Source: Ophiosphaerella korrae
Taxonomy: Eukaryota > Ascomycota > Dothideomycetes > Pleosporales > Phaeosphaeriaceae
Reading direction: 5' to 3'
Assembly: GCA_028456385.1 (NCBI GenBank)
Contig: JALNQF010000391.1
Location: 1 to 36,152, forward strand
DNA length: 36,152 nucleotides
The notes under the pieces are model-generated. The model did no database searches and had not been told where the DNA came from. It saw only the letters and a program-made list of their open reading frames with translations. Made by a program: the position numbers and the translations under genes. Within the stretch, counting starts at the first letter, position 1; each line of letters starts with the position of its first letter. Shown piece by piece: positions 22,451 to 32,600 of this stretch.

Positions 22451-22907
22451 TGTAATAGGCCCACTAGAGTCGACTTCCTAATAGCCTTGGTTTACTAGTA
22501 GATTATAAGGTAATAACAAAAGCTCTCGTTATAATCTACAATAGGCTATAAATAATAGAAGATGTTTCGCAACTGTTTTTATATTGTCGCTCGTAGTTAA
22601 TAATTGAATTACTAATACTATCCTAATAATACGCATTATATTAACTATATACTTATACTAATCTATTTATACGACACTATAGATTACTACTAATCTATTT
22701 ATACGTAACTATAGATCACCTTAATCTATTTATACGTTATTACAGATTACTCTAATCTATCTACACGTAATTACAGATTACTACTACGTATCCTAATTAT
22801 AGGTAGTCTCCTAATCAATGTCGTTACTCTGCTTATCCTATACTTCGTTAGTATCCGAGTTAGGACTAATTAGCTCTATCTCGATTTCTCTTGTTACACC
22901 TATAACA
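22451..22907 (-). repeat. GypB solo LTR, 457 bp, TSD ACTAT
   Basis: Runs from TGTAATAGGCCCAC to ACCTATAACA with intact TG...CA ends, flanked by ACTAT (22446-22450 and 22908-22912). Removing it restores continuous gag matching the copy E sequence near 33460-33500. It is lightly mutated. Inside are four units of 31-32 bp (22658-22783), each AATCTAT.TATACG..A.TA.AGATTAC-like. Solo LTRs arise by recombination between the two LTRs of a full element. Confidence 0.93.
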
Positions 22908-22912
22908 ACTAT

Positions 22913-23000
22913 AGTTTCCTCTAAAGGACTATAAGGAGATAAGAGATAAATTAACATAAGAAGTACTAAGTATACCTAGTTAAATATATATAGCTATAAT
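22913..23000 (+). pseudogene. GypB copy A: gag/pol linker, continuation
   Basis: Short continuation of copy A after the solo LTR: CCTCTAAAGGACTATAAGG matches the copy E linker near 33475. It is interrupted at 23000 by copy B. ATAAT (22996-23000) should be half of the target duplication of copy B. Confidence 0.75.
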
Positions 23001-23495
23001 TGTTATAGCTATAATAATAGAAAGCTAACTTAAACTAATTAGCCTTACTATAAAAGACAATAGTATATATAACCTATAGAGTAATAGACTTAACTAGGAA
23101 GCTAACTATAATAGAGACACGTAATAAATTCGCAATTTGTAATCTTAGTAAATATAAAGTATAAAGCTAAGTACAAATTAAATATATAATTCGCGATCTT
23201 AGTAAATAGAAAGTATAAAGCTAAGTATATAATAAATTTATAATTTACGATCTTAGTAAATACAAAGCGCGAAGCTAGCTAAAAAGCCTAGGTATATAGT
23301 TAGTAGTAATGTATATTATTAGGATAGTATTAGCAATCTAATCTCTAACCTAGAAAGCTAATACTTAACATTATATATATAAATTAACTATTATTTATAG
23401 TTATTACTAATTATAATATAAACTTTTATTATTACTTTGCAATCTACTAATAACCTAAAGGCTAGTAGGAAGTTAACTTTAGTAACTCTATTACA
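23001..23495 (+). repeat. GypB copy B 5' LTR, 495 bp
   Basis: Starts TGTTATAGCTATAATAATAG and ends CTCTATTACA. What follows, CCTTACTAATATAGTTATTAC, matches the leader next to the copy E 5' LTR (minus strand, 34938 leftward: CCTTGCTAATTTAGTTATTG). This is therefore a 5' LTR, and the 21-bp shared leader is where a primer site or self-priming sequence would sit. It holds three tandem units of about 54 bp (23110-23275) with ATCTTAGTAAAT..AAAG. Confidence 0.88.
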
Positions 23496-24948
23496 CCTTA
23501 CTAATATAGTTATTACAAAAAGTAAAGCAAAAGTAGCGTATAGTCTAGCTAACACGATAGTAGAAAGTTTAACTAAATAAGTAGCTAAAGTACCTAAAAG
23601 TAGTTATAAATTAGATAGTATAGTATAGAAAATAATTAAAGATTGTATTAATAACCTAATCTTAGAAAAAAAAGAAATAAAGATAGTAATTAACGCTTTA
23701 GAAACGTAGAATAAGGAACTATAAGACTACTTAAAGTAAAATAAAGTATAAATTAAAGCTATTATTAAAAGCTAGAATTAGATAAAACTAATTACTTAAT
23801 AACAAGAAATAAGTGTAATAAAAAAGCTACCTAAGATACTTGTTCTTAAGAAATTTTATAGAATAAAAGAGAAACTAAGACTCTTTATAGTATTAGTATA
23901 ACTCTAGATAAATATATAAGTACTACACTTTAATATAAAAGAAAAGAAGGTAATATATATTAGAATATACCTTAAAGAAGATATAATAAGATAGTTTAAA
24001 CCTTACTAGATAGATTATATAACATACGCTCTAATAATATATAAAGATAAAACTAGAGCTATTTTTAGAAGTTATAAATACTTTACTAGACAAATAAGAG
24101 TAGTATTTAGGGATATAGATATTACCTAATAAGTAGAAGAAAAACTTTAAAGGCTTATATAAAGTAAAAGTATTCTTAAATATATATTATAGTTTAAAAA
24201 ACTATTATAAAATATAGAGTAGAACAAATTAGCTATAATATTATAATTTAAATAAAGACTAAATATAAAGATATAATACAAAATAATCTATATAGAGAAA
24301 CCTAGGATACTAGAAGCCCTATAGTAATAAGTAATATAATTTAATAATAATCTTCAAGAATAGAAGAAAAATAAGTATAGTAGCTAACCTAGAAACTAGG
24401 ATATTAGATACCCTATAATCTTTAACGCTAACAAAGATAAAAAGAAAAAGAAGAATATAGACTTTACGTACTTTAACTATAGTAAAAAAGGCTACTACGC
24501 GAAAAACTACTAATTATAAAAGAAGAAGGATATAGTATATTATAAATATAGAAAACTAGGATACTTTATAAAAGATTATAGAAGTAAAGACTATAAGAAA
24601 AATAAAGAAGGTTAGTTAAAGACAGCTAAGAGAAAGAAAGAAGCACTACAAGTATAGGCTAAACCTTAAGAAAAGGTATCTAGGAGTAAAGAAATATAAT
24701 ATATAATACTCTATTAGAGATTTTATTATAAAGATAACTACTATATATATCTTTCTAGTAAGTAGAGAGTAGGATAGTTCTTATAAAAGAATAGAGTAGT
24801 AGTAATAAAAGAAAGAATAAAAGCGTAGCTAGAAGAAATAGAGTACGTAATAGACTTACTAATAGAAGACTTAGAAAGGGAAAAGCCCTAGATTCTATTA
24901 ATCTAGGCTAAAGAACTAGTACTAGATAAAGAGACTACTATAGCTTCC
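23496..24948 (+). pseudogene. GypB copy B: leader and gag remnant
   Basis: Plus-strand gag homologous to copies A and E. It keeps the N-terminal region missing from A: ACACGATAGTAGAAAGTTTA near 23551 corresponds to the start of gag, where the expected ATG reads ATA. Capsid part: EEKKVIYIRIYLKEDIIR near 23939-23993 and IFRSYKYFTRQIRVVF near 24063-24110. Zinc knuckles: YFNYSKKGYYAKNY near 24470-24510, then YKYRKLGYFIKDYRS near 24543-24590, with the Cys lost. It breaks at 24948, where minus-strand copy C begins; CTTCC (24944-24948) should be half of the target duplication of C. Mutation is heavy on both strands. Confidence 0.85.
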
Positions 24949-25391
24949 TATAACAGGGTTACTAGAGTTATCTTCTTAATAACTACTTTAAGTTATTAGT
25001 AGATTATAAGGTAATAGTAAAAGCTCGTATTATAATTAGTAATAACTATAAATAATAGTTAATTTATAGGTGCAATATTAAGTATTAGCGTTCTAGGTTA
25101 GAGATTAGATTACTAATATTATCCTAATAATACGCATTACTACTAACTATATACCTAGGCCTCTTAGCTAACTTTATACTTTGTATTTACTAAGATCGCA
25201 AATTATAAATCTATTACGTGCTTAGCTTTATACTTTGTATTTACTAAGATTATAAATTACAAATCTATTACGTATCTCTATTATAGTTAGCTTCTTAGTT
25301 AAGTTTGTTACCCTATAAGTTATATATACTATTATTATCTATAGTAAGGCTAATTAGCTTAAATTAGTTTTCTCTTGTTATAGCTATAATA
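24949..25391 (-). repeat. GypB copy C 3' LTR, 443 bp
   Basis: From TATAACAGGGTTAC (TG mutated) at 24949 to GCTATAATA at 25391. The pyrimidine-rich ATTCTCCTCTTTAGG just after it is the polypurine tract of a minus-strand element, so this is a 3' LTR. It shares two ACTTTGTATTTACTAAGAT units (near 25184 and 25236) with the reversed copy B LTR. Confidence 0.87.
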
Positions 25392-26235
25392 ATATTCTCC
25401 TCTTTAGGTAAGTTTTTATTTCTTTACCTTAGGCCTAAGGTTATTAGTCTAGTTTCTTTATTTATTTCTAATTCTTTATTATTCTCTATATCTTCTTATT
25501 CTAACTATAATAAACTTCTTCTTATTACTTGTGTTACTTGTAACAAGGTTAAAATATTTCTATACGCCTATTATACTTAATTAAAGCTTACTTATCTTTT
25601 ATCTTTAAAGGATAGTAAATACTATAGCAAGTATATTCTTGCTAATATTTAATATAAGTATACTCTTTTAGGTATTTCTCTTATAGAGTATAAGTACTCT
25701 ATTTCTATATAGTCTCTTCTTACTAAATTATATAGGGCGAGCTATTAACTAAGCTTAAGAGATACTATTATTATAGCTTATAGAGGCTAAGGCTAAGTAT
25801 AAGCTAACTCTTTATAAGCTAGTAGATCTTTATTCTTATATTAAGTATCTTTATAAGATAAAGGCTTATAATAACGCTAAATTATCTAAATAGTCTTATA
25901 CCTTAGAAGCTAAAATAGACCTTAAGGACGTAGTAGAGGCTACTCTAGCTCTTATTATATTAAGCGTTCCTAGCGTCTCTCTATTTATTATTAGTAATAC
26001 TAATTTTCTTAGTGTACTATAAGGCGCTCTAGAGGGTTTTAACTTTAGAACTCTTCTAGTTTCTTAGAGTAGTTAAGGTTGTCTTCTAGTTCCTATATAT
26101 CTTCTTATAGTTTTCTTTTTTCGTTAGTTCTTATCTATCTTACTAAATAATAGTTCCTACTATTATAGAACTAGTATACTAGGATTTTCTTATCTTCTTA
26201 TTCTTTTTATTCTCTATATATATCTACTTTATATA
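25392..26235 (-). pseudogene. GypB copy C: pol C-terminal extension and chromodomain
   Basis: Homologous to 28762-29630 of copy E and, reversed, to 20031-20758. The chromodomain part lies near 26060-26225, and the extension follows to the polypurine tract. It is cut by the TRIM solo LTR inside ATATA at 26231-26235. Many stops. Confidence 0.8.
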
Positions 26236-26500
26236 TATAAGGACAGCATACTACTAAGCTAATCTAGATAAAAAGGGGCTAATAGCTAGTTAAGCTATTA
26301 TAGTAGTATACAATATATATACTAGTTATTATTGCTTAAAGTTCTTTGCACTCGCTTAGAACTTGCTTAGGGTTGTACTAAGTTGTATACAGGGGAATAT
26401 ACTAGCCGATAGAGCTAGCACGCGCTAGTTACTTAGCCTAGTAGAGCTTGTCGACAGCGCTAAGCGTACCCTAATAGCTCCCCGCCCTAGACCCCTTATA
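26236..26500 (-). repeat. TRIM solo LTR, 265 bp, TSD ATATA
   Basis: Reverse-complement copy of the TRIM LTR, the same 265 bp, flanked by ATATA (26231-26235 and 26501-26505). The paralogous empty site in copy E reads TTTGTATACTAGTAG near 29627; removing the insert gives TTTATATACTAGTAG. It retains CpA, TpG and many CpG (for example CTTGTCGACAGCGC), so it is far less mutated than its host. Confidence 0.95.
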
Positions 26501-27421
26501 ATATACTAGTAGTTTTGCGTTTTATAGTACTATCTCTAGTAATACTACGTAGAAGGTTAGGTATATCCTTATTTTACTTAGTAGCTTTAGTTTAAATATA
26601 ACTAGTGTAACTTTCTTCTCTACTTTATATAGTCCTATTTTAACGTAATCTAGTTTAGAACTTAGTCTTTTACTCTTAATATTTTTTTATACTAACTATA
26701 CTTTTTCTCTCTCTTTAAATTAAGGTTTCTCTTTATATTTTTTATTATAGTATTTTACTATTTAATTATACAAAAATTCTATATCCTATCTTATTTAATT
26801 ATATATGTCTTTAAGTCTATTAGTAAGGTTTTCTCTTCTTAGGAACTAAGATATCTAAGTTCTTAGTATCTAATATATATTAGGGTCGAATCCGTAGTTT
26901 ATAAAAAAGGGTAATACTCCTATTATTATATTTTTTACACTATTATATACTAGTTATACTATAGGTAGTAGTTATACCTAGTTATTCTAGTTATAGTTAA
27001 GGTAGTATCTTATGTACTATTCTACTATCTAATTTATTTATTCTAATTATCTGTCTATTTATAGGTAGTATATAGTAGATATTATATACTATATTCCTAA
27101 TTATACTTTTATTGTTTCCTATAGTTTTAATATAAATCTTATATCTTTATCTATAATAATTATATTAAGTAGTCTATATTAACTAGTTATAGTTCCTAGA
27201 ACCTAGTATATTATAACTTCTATCTTACTTTTCTCTTTATATAGTCTAAAGTATAAATACTTTATAAGTTTATCTACTATTATTAGTATTCTATTATACT
27301 TAACTCCTAATATTAAGTCTTTTAACTTAGGTAGCTTCGTAATAAAGTCTATTATAATAACTCTTTATAGTTATTCTAGTACCTATACTAGTTATAGTAT
27401 TCTATATAGTACGTATCTACT
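26501..27421 (-). pseudogene. GypB copy C: integrase region of pol
   Basis: Aligns with 29636-30550 of copy E, the integrase C-terminal and catalytic-core region. Catalytic-core landmarks in copy E (Asp near 30477, Asp near 30275, Glu near 30149) have degraded counterparts here at about 27350, 27150 and 27020. It is interrupted at 27421 by the copia solo LTR. Confidence 0.82.
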
Positions 27422-27971
27422 TGTTAGATAAGTTGTACAATTAGATGCTCGATAGTATGTGCGTAGAAAGGCGTAATAGATTCTAGGTGTACCTAGAATC
27501 TATTAATTAGCTCGCTTAAGCTAGTGCTGCGATCTAATTAGCTTAGCGCACGGGCGTAACAATCGCTAAGCTACTAACCCTACTATAGCTAAAAGGATTA
27601 TAGCCTTAACCTTTACAAACAAAGGAATTAAACAAAGAATCTTACATATAAGGAGATAGACTACGTTAGTACAACTAATATAACAAAGAAACTAGCACCT
27701 TAATAGAAGAGGTGTTAAGGATCTAGCTTACTAATATCTTAAAAGACCTAGCTAAGACTGCTACATTATAGATACATAAATAGAGCGTAGGGCTAGAGAT
27801 AGAGAGTAGAATTAATCTACTTAGTTTATACTTATTACTTTTAAGTTATAAGTAACTAACCTAAAAAGGGCTTTTCTAAAAGCCTTAGTATCCCTCTCTA
27901 ATAAGGCCCTTATATAGCTATTATAAAAAAGCCTTTTTATTAAATTGCTATAACCTCTTTTAAATCTAATA
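27422..27971 (+). repeat. Copia solo LTR, 550 bp, TSD CTACT
   Basis: From TGTTAGATAAGTTGTAC to AAATCTAATA, flanked by CTACT (27417-27421 and 27972-27976). The empty site in copy E reads CATGTCTATTATATTTATTC near 30540, colinear with the flanks once the insert is removed. It keeps many CpA and TpG, so it is the best reference here for the unmutated copia LTR. Confidence 0.95.
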
Positions 27972-28331
27972 CTACTATACTTATTTTTCTAGTATTCTAT
28001 ACAATCTTATAGTACTTCTATTACTAATTATCTTACTCTTAGGATATAGTAGTCTTATAGTAACCTATCTAGAGTTTTATAAATCTCTTAGTATCTATAT
28101 ACTAGTAATTTATAGAATTATTGTATAAATTCTCTTTAGATCTTTCTTAAAATATATATTCTTCTATAGGCTTATATAAATCCTTTTTAGATTTCTAGCT
28201 TTTTTATTTTTTTCGATACTTCTTGCGTTATTTTCTAAATCTATTTATCTAGTTTACTACTCTTTCTCTTAAGTATTATAGCTATCTTAGGTATATTTAG
28301 GACTAAGTGTCCCTCTTCGTTCTATAATAGA
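27972..28331 (-). pseudogene. GypB copy C: integrase N-terminal region of pol
   Basis: Aligns with about 30551-30895 of copy E, covering the integrase zinc-binding region and the linker to RNase H. It ends in ATAGA (28327-28331), where copy E is inserted. The same stretch continues beyond copy E at 35374. Confidence 0.82.
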
Positions 28332-28761
28332 TATAATAGGCCTCCTATTGTCAACTATAGGTGCCTATCTTAAAGGAGGTTAGTAGATTACAAAGTAATA
28401 GTAAAAGCTTAGGGGTAATTTATAATAACTATAAATAATAGAAGATGTTTTACAACTATCTTGTATTAGCGTTCTATAGTTAAAGGATTAAATTGCTAAT
28501 ACTATCCTAATAATACGCATTACTAATAACTATATACTTACTATAATCTATAATCTATATTTGCTAAGATTAATAGATTATAGATTAGCTTAATCTATAA
28601 TCTACTACTACTAAGAGTCTATAGATTATAGATTACTCTAGGTGTCCTAATTATGCGTAGTTTCCTAATTAAGGTTGTTACCCTGCTCGTCCTATGCTTT
28701 GTTAGCGCCTAGACTAGGACTAATTAGTTCTATCTCGATTTCTTCTATTACGCCTATAATA
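28332..28761 (-). repeat. GypB copy E 3' LTR, 430 bp
   Basis: From TATAATAGGCCTCC to CGCCTATAATA, both ends RIP versions of TG...CA. It aligns gap-free with 34939-35368. Its middle (28548-28650) has alternating AATCTATAATCTA and TAGATTATAGATT words that can pair as hairpins. Confidence 0.93.
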
Positions 28762-28775
28762 CTATCTCCCCCTCT

Positions 28776-29465
28776 AGGCGGACCTTAGTTTGTCTATCCT
28801 AGGGCTAAGGTTATTAACCTAGTTTTTTTATTAATGTAGAGTTCTTTATCCTCTCTAATACCTATTTTATCTACGCGTTATTACTATCTTCTTACTAATC
28901 GTGTATTGCGTAATAGTGTTAAAATATTTCCTTGTTCTTGTTGTGCTTCTCCTAAGTTAAACCCTAAGTCTCTTCCTTGTATTATTTCTATAAATAATAG
29001 TAGGGCTTACAAGGTATATATTCGCGTAAACATACGTAGTTCTTATAACGTATCTAGTGTTTCTCTTTCTAAGTGTATATTTATTACGCTTATTCTTGCG
29101 TCTAGGCTTAATAATAATAGGGAAAGCTGTTAACTAAACTTAAGAGAAATTACTATCTTAAATCGTAGAAGCTAAAGCTAAGTACAAGCGTATCTAGGAG
29201 CTTATATAGAGTAAGCTAGTAGAGAATTAAGCTTATCTCTCTTATCTTTGTAAGATAAAGGCCTTAAATAATAAGAAATTAGCTAAGTAGTTAGTAGCTC
29301 TAGAAGCTAAGCTAGATCTAGATAAGGCGTTTAGCGTTGCTGTAGCGGGTCCTACGCTAGACGTCCCTATCGTCTCTCTATCTATTGTTAGTAATGTTAA
29401 TTCTTTTAGTTTACTACTAGGCGTTTTAGAGGGTTTTAATTTTAGAACTCCTCTAATTTCTTAAG
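28776..29465 (-). pseudogene. GypB pol C-terminal extension after the chromodomain
   Basis: About 230 codons in frame with the chromodomain, running to the polypurine tract. Best preserved near 29080-28870: FIEIIQGRDLGFNLGEAQQE, then QGNILTLLRNTRLVRR. No family recognised. The same extension is seen in copies C (25392-26060) and D (20130-20758), so it is a family trait and not an accident of this copy. An open frame on the plus strand at 28906-29133 is the antisense of this stretch. Confidence 0.6.
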
Positions 29466-29469
29466 GTAG

Positions 29470-29625
29470 TTAAGATTGTCTTCTAGTTCCTATGTTTTTT
29501 CCTATAGTTGTCCTTTCTCGTCTATACTTATCTATTCTACTAGGTAGTAGTTCCTGCTATTACAGAACTAGTATACTAAGATTTTCTTAACTTCCTATTC
29601 TTCCTATTCTCTATACATGTCTACT
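29470..29625 (-). other. Chromodomain of GypB copy E integrase
   Basis: The minus strand reads EVKKILVY, then NSRNYYLVE near 29580-29550, then an aromatic/acidic part ELEDNLNYLKKLEEF near 29505-29460. Spacing and order match a chromodomain: E/V-rich first strand, YLV-W core, NL...LEEF helix. Trp codons are lost to TAG as elsewhere. Chromodomains on integrases are thought to direct insertion to chromatin with methylated histone H3, which fits repeated insertion into silent copies of its own family. Confidence 0.75.
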
Positions 29626-32600
29626 TTGTATACTAGTAGTTCTGCGTTCTATAGTGCTGTCTTAAGTAGCGCTACGTAGAAGGTTAGGTATATTTTTATT
29701 TTGTTTAGTAGTTTTAGTTTAAATATAACTAGTGTAACTTCTCTTTTGATCTTATATAGTCCTATCTTAACGTAGTCTAATTTTAAACTAGGTTGTTTAC
29801 TCTTAATATTCTTGCGTACTAACTATACTTTTTCTCCCTCTCTAAATTACAGTCTTTCCTTATACTTCTTGTTATAGTACTTCGCTATTTAATTATATAG
29901 GAATTCTACATCCTATCTTAATTAGTTATATATATCTCTAAGTCTATTAGTAAAGTTTTCTCCTCTTAGAGACTAAGATATTTAATTCTATAGTATCTAA
30001 TATATATTAGGCTTAAATCTATAGTTTACGAAGAAGAGTAATACTCCTATTACTATATTCTTTACGCTGTTATATGCTAATTGTGCTATAGGTAGTAGCT
30101 ATACCTAGTTATTCTAGTTATAGTTAAGGTAGTATCTTAAGTACTATTCTACTATCTAATTTATTCGTTCTAATTATCTATCTATTTATAGATAATATGC
30201 TATAGACATTGCGTGTTGTATTCCTAATTACGCTATTATTATTCCTTATAGTTTTAATATAAATCGTACATCTCTATCTATAATAATCTTATCTAGTAGT
30301 CTATATTAACTAATTATAGTTTCTAGAACCTAGTATACTATAACCTCTATCTTACTTTTTTCTTTATATAGTCTAAAGTATGTATACTTTGTAAGTTTAT
30401 CTACTATTATTAAGATTCTATTGTATTTAACTCCTAATATTAGATCTTTAGACTTAGGTAACTTCGTAATAAAGTCTATTGTAATAACTCTCTATAGTCG
30501 TTCTAGTACTTCTACTAGTTATAGTATTCTATATAGTACATGTCTATTATATTTATTCCTTTAACATTCTATACAGTCTTGTAGTACTTCTATTACTAGT
30601 TGTCTTACTTTTAGAATATAGTAATCTTGTAGTAGTCTATCTAATATTTTCTTGATACCTTAGTAACTATGTGCTAGTAATTTATAGAATTGTCGTATAA
30701 ATTCCCTTTGAATTTTTCCTAGAATATATATTCTTCTATATACTTGTATAAATCTGTCTTAGATTTTAAGTTTCTCTATTTCTTTAGATACTTCTTGTAT
30801 TATTTTCTAAATCTATTCGTTTAGCTTGTTGCTTATCCTTTTAAGTGTTGCAGCTATCTTAGGTGTGTTTAGGACTAAATATCCTTCCTCGTTCTTAACT
30901 AAAACTATACTAGTAGCGCTTACTTCTTCTTATAAGTCTAGTCTTCTACTTAGAGCGTCTACAAATTAGTTGTCTTTCCCTTTTATATATATAATTTCTA
31001 TATTAAATATTAATAAGTATTTCTACTATCTTGTATAGCGTTGTAATAATTCTTTATTTGTTATAAATCCTATAAGATTCTTGTAGTCTATATAGACCTT
31101 CGTCTAGTGCTTTACTCCTTGTAAGTATACTCTCTATTATTTAAATACTTTGTAGATTGCTAGCATCTCTTTGTTATAGATTAGGTAATTAAGTTCTACT
31201 ATTTTTATCTTCTTAGAGAAGTATTTAACTAAGTGTTCCTTTTTAGTCTCTAGGTCTTCTTATATTAGTGCTATTCTATAGACTAAGTTAGATACGTCTG
31301 TTTTTACTATTACTAGTAGGTCTAGGTTATATATTCTAATAACTAGGTTTTCTATAAACTTCTTTTTAATCTTGTTAAATACTTTATTGCATTCTTTTAT
31401 CTATTTAAATAGTGTGTCCTTTTTTATAAGTCTTGTTATTAGTTCTATATCTTTAAACTATCTTACTATTAACTTTCTATAAAAGTTAGCTAGCCTATAA
31501 AATTGTTGTACCTCTTTTAGGTTCTTTAGTGTTGGCTATTCGTTAATTAAGTTAATCTTTTCTAGGTTAATCTTAATTTTTCCTAGTTTAATAATAAATC
31601 TAAGGAAATCTGTTTCCTTTGTATAGAACTCGCATTTTCTTATCTTAAGAAATATTTTAGCTTCTACTAGTTTCTTTAGCACTTTGTACATATATTGTAC
31701 GTATTCTTCTTCTACTTCTAAGAATATAAGGATGTCGTCTAAGTATACAAATGTAAATATATCTAAGTACTCTCTTAGTACTATATTAATTCTTTCTTGG
31801 AATACTACTAGTACATTTGTTAAGCTAAACAGTATAACTAAGTATTTGTATAGTTTGTATTATATTCTAAACGCTATTTTCTACTTATCTTCTTTCTTAA
31901 TTCTAATCTAGTAGTATACGTTTTGTATGTCTAGTTTTGTAAAGATCTTTACTTTTCGTAGCCTATCTTGTATTTTATCTATTCGTAGTAGTAGGTATTA
32001 GTTCTTATTTATAATTGCGTTAGTTTTTCTAAAATCTACGCAAGGTCTTTTATTACTTATCCCTTTTTTGTCTATAAATATTAATCTATATACTACTAAG
32101 GATTTAGATTCTCTTATCTATCCTTTCTTTATTGCATTTTGTATAAATAATCGTTTAATCTTAGATTCTTCTTCTATTTTTTAGTAGACTAGGCTCTATC
32201 CTACGTTCTTTTCTTCTTCTAGTTCTATTACTAAGTCCTATAGTTAGTGTTCTAGAAGGTAGTCTTCTAGCTCTATAAGCTACTTTTCCTATTTCTTATA
32301 TTCTTCTAGGAATTCTCCTTTATAGGTACTTATATTAGCTTTTAGTGTATTAGTTTTACTATAACTAATTTTTCCTATTCTTTAATTAATGTATAGGTTA
32401 GTTATTTATAACTATAGTATACCTAATATTATATCTTATTTATTATTAATTGTTGTTATATCTATAACTATATTCTAGATTTCTAGTCTTTTTAACCTTA
32501 GTGTTAAAGGTACTGTCTTAAACTATATTAGTTCCTAAAATAGTTTTCCTTTAATTATACTTAGTTGTTAAGGGTATTTCTTTATTATATACTTTATTCC

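Noticed and set aside
22451..25391. Gag flanked by inverted LTRs as a new kind of composite unit
   Set aside because: The ACTAT duplication shows that the first inverted LTR is an ordinary solo insertion, and the second is the 3' LTR of copy C with its own polypurine tract. No special unit is needed.
28906..29133. 75-codon open frame on the plus strand
   Set aside because: It is antisense to the GypB pol C-terminal extension, which has family-wide conservation in the opposite direction. Loss of CpA on the plus strand leaves few stops there by chance.
31684..31911. 75-codon open frame on the plus strand
   Set aside because: It is the antisense of the reverse transcriptase core of copy E, including the YLDD codons at about 31734-31745.
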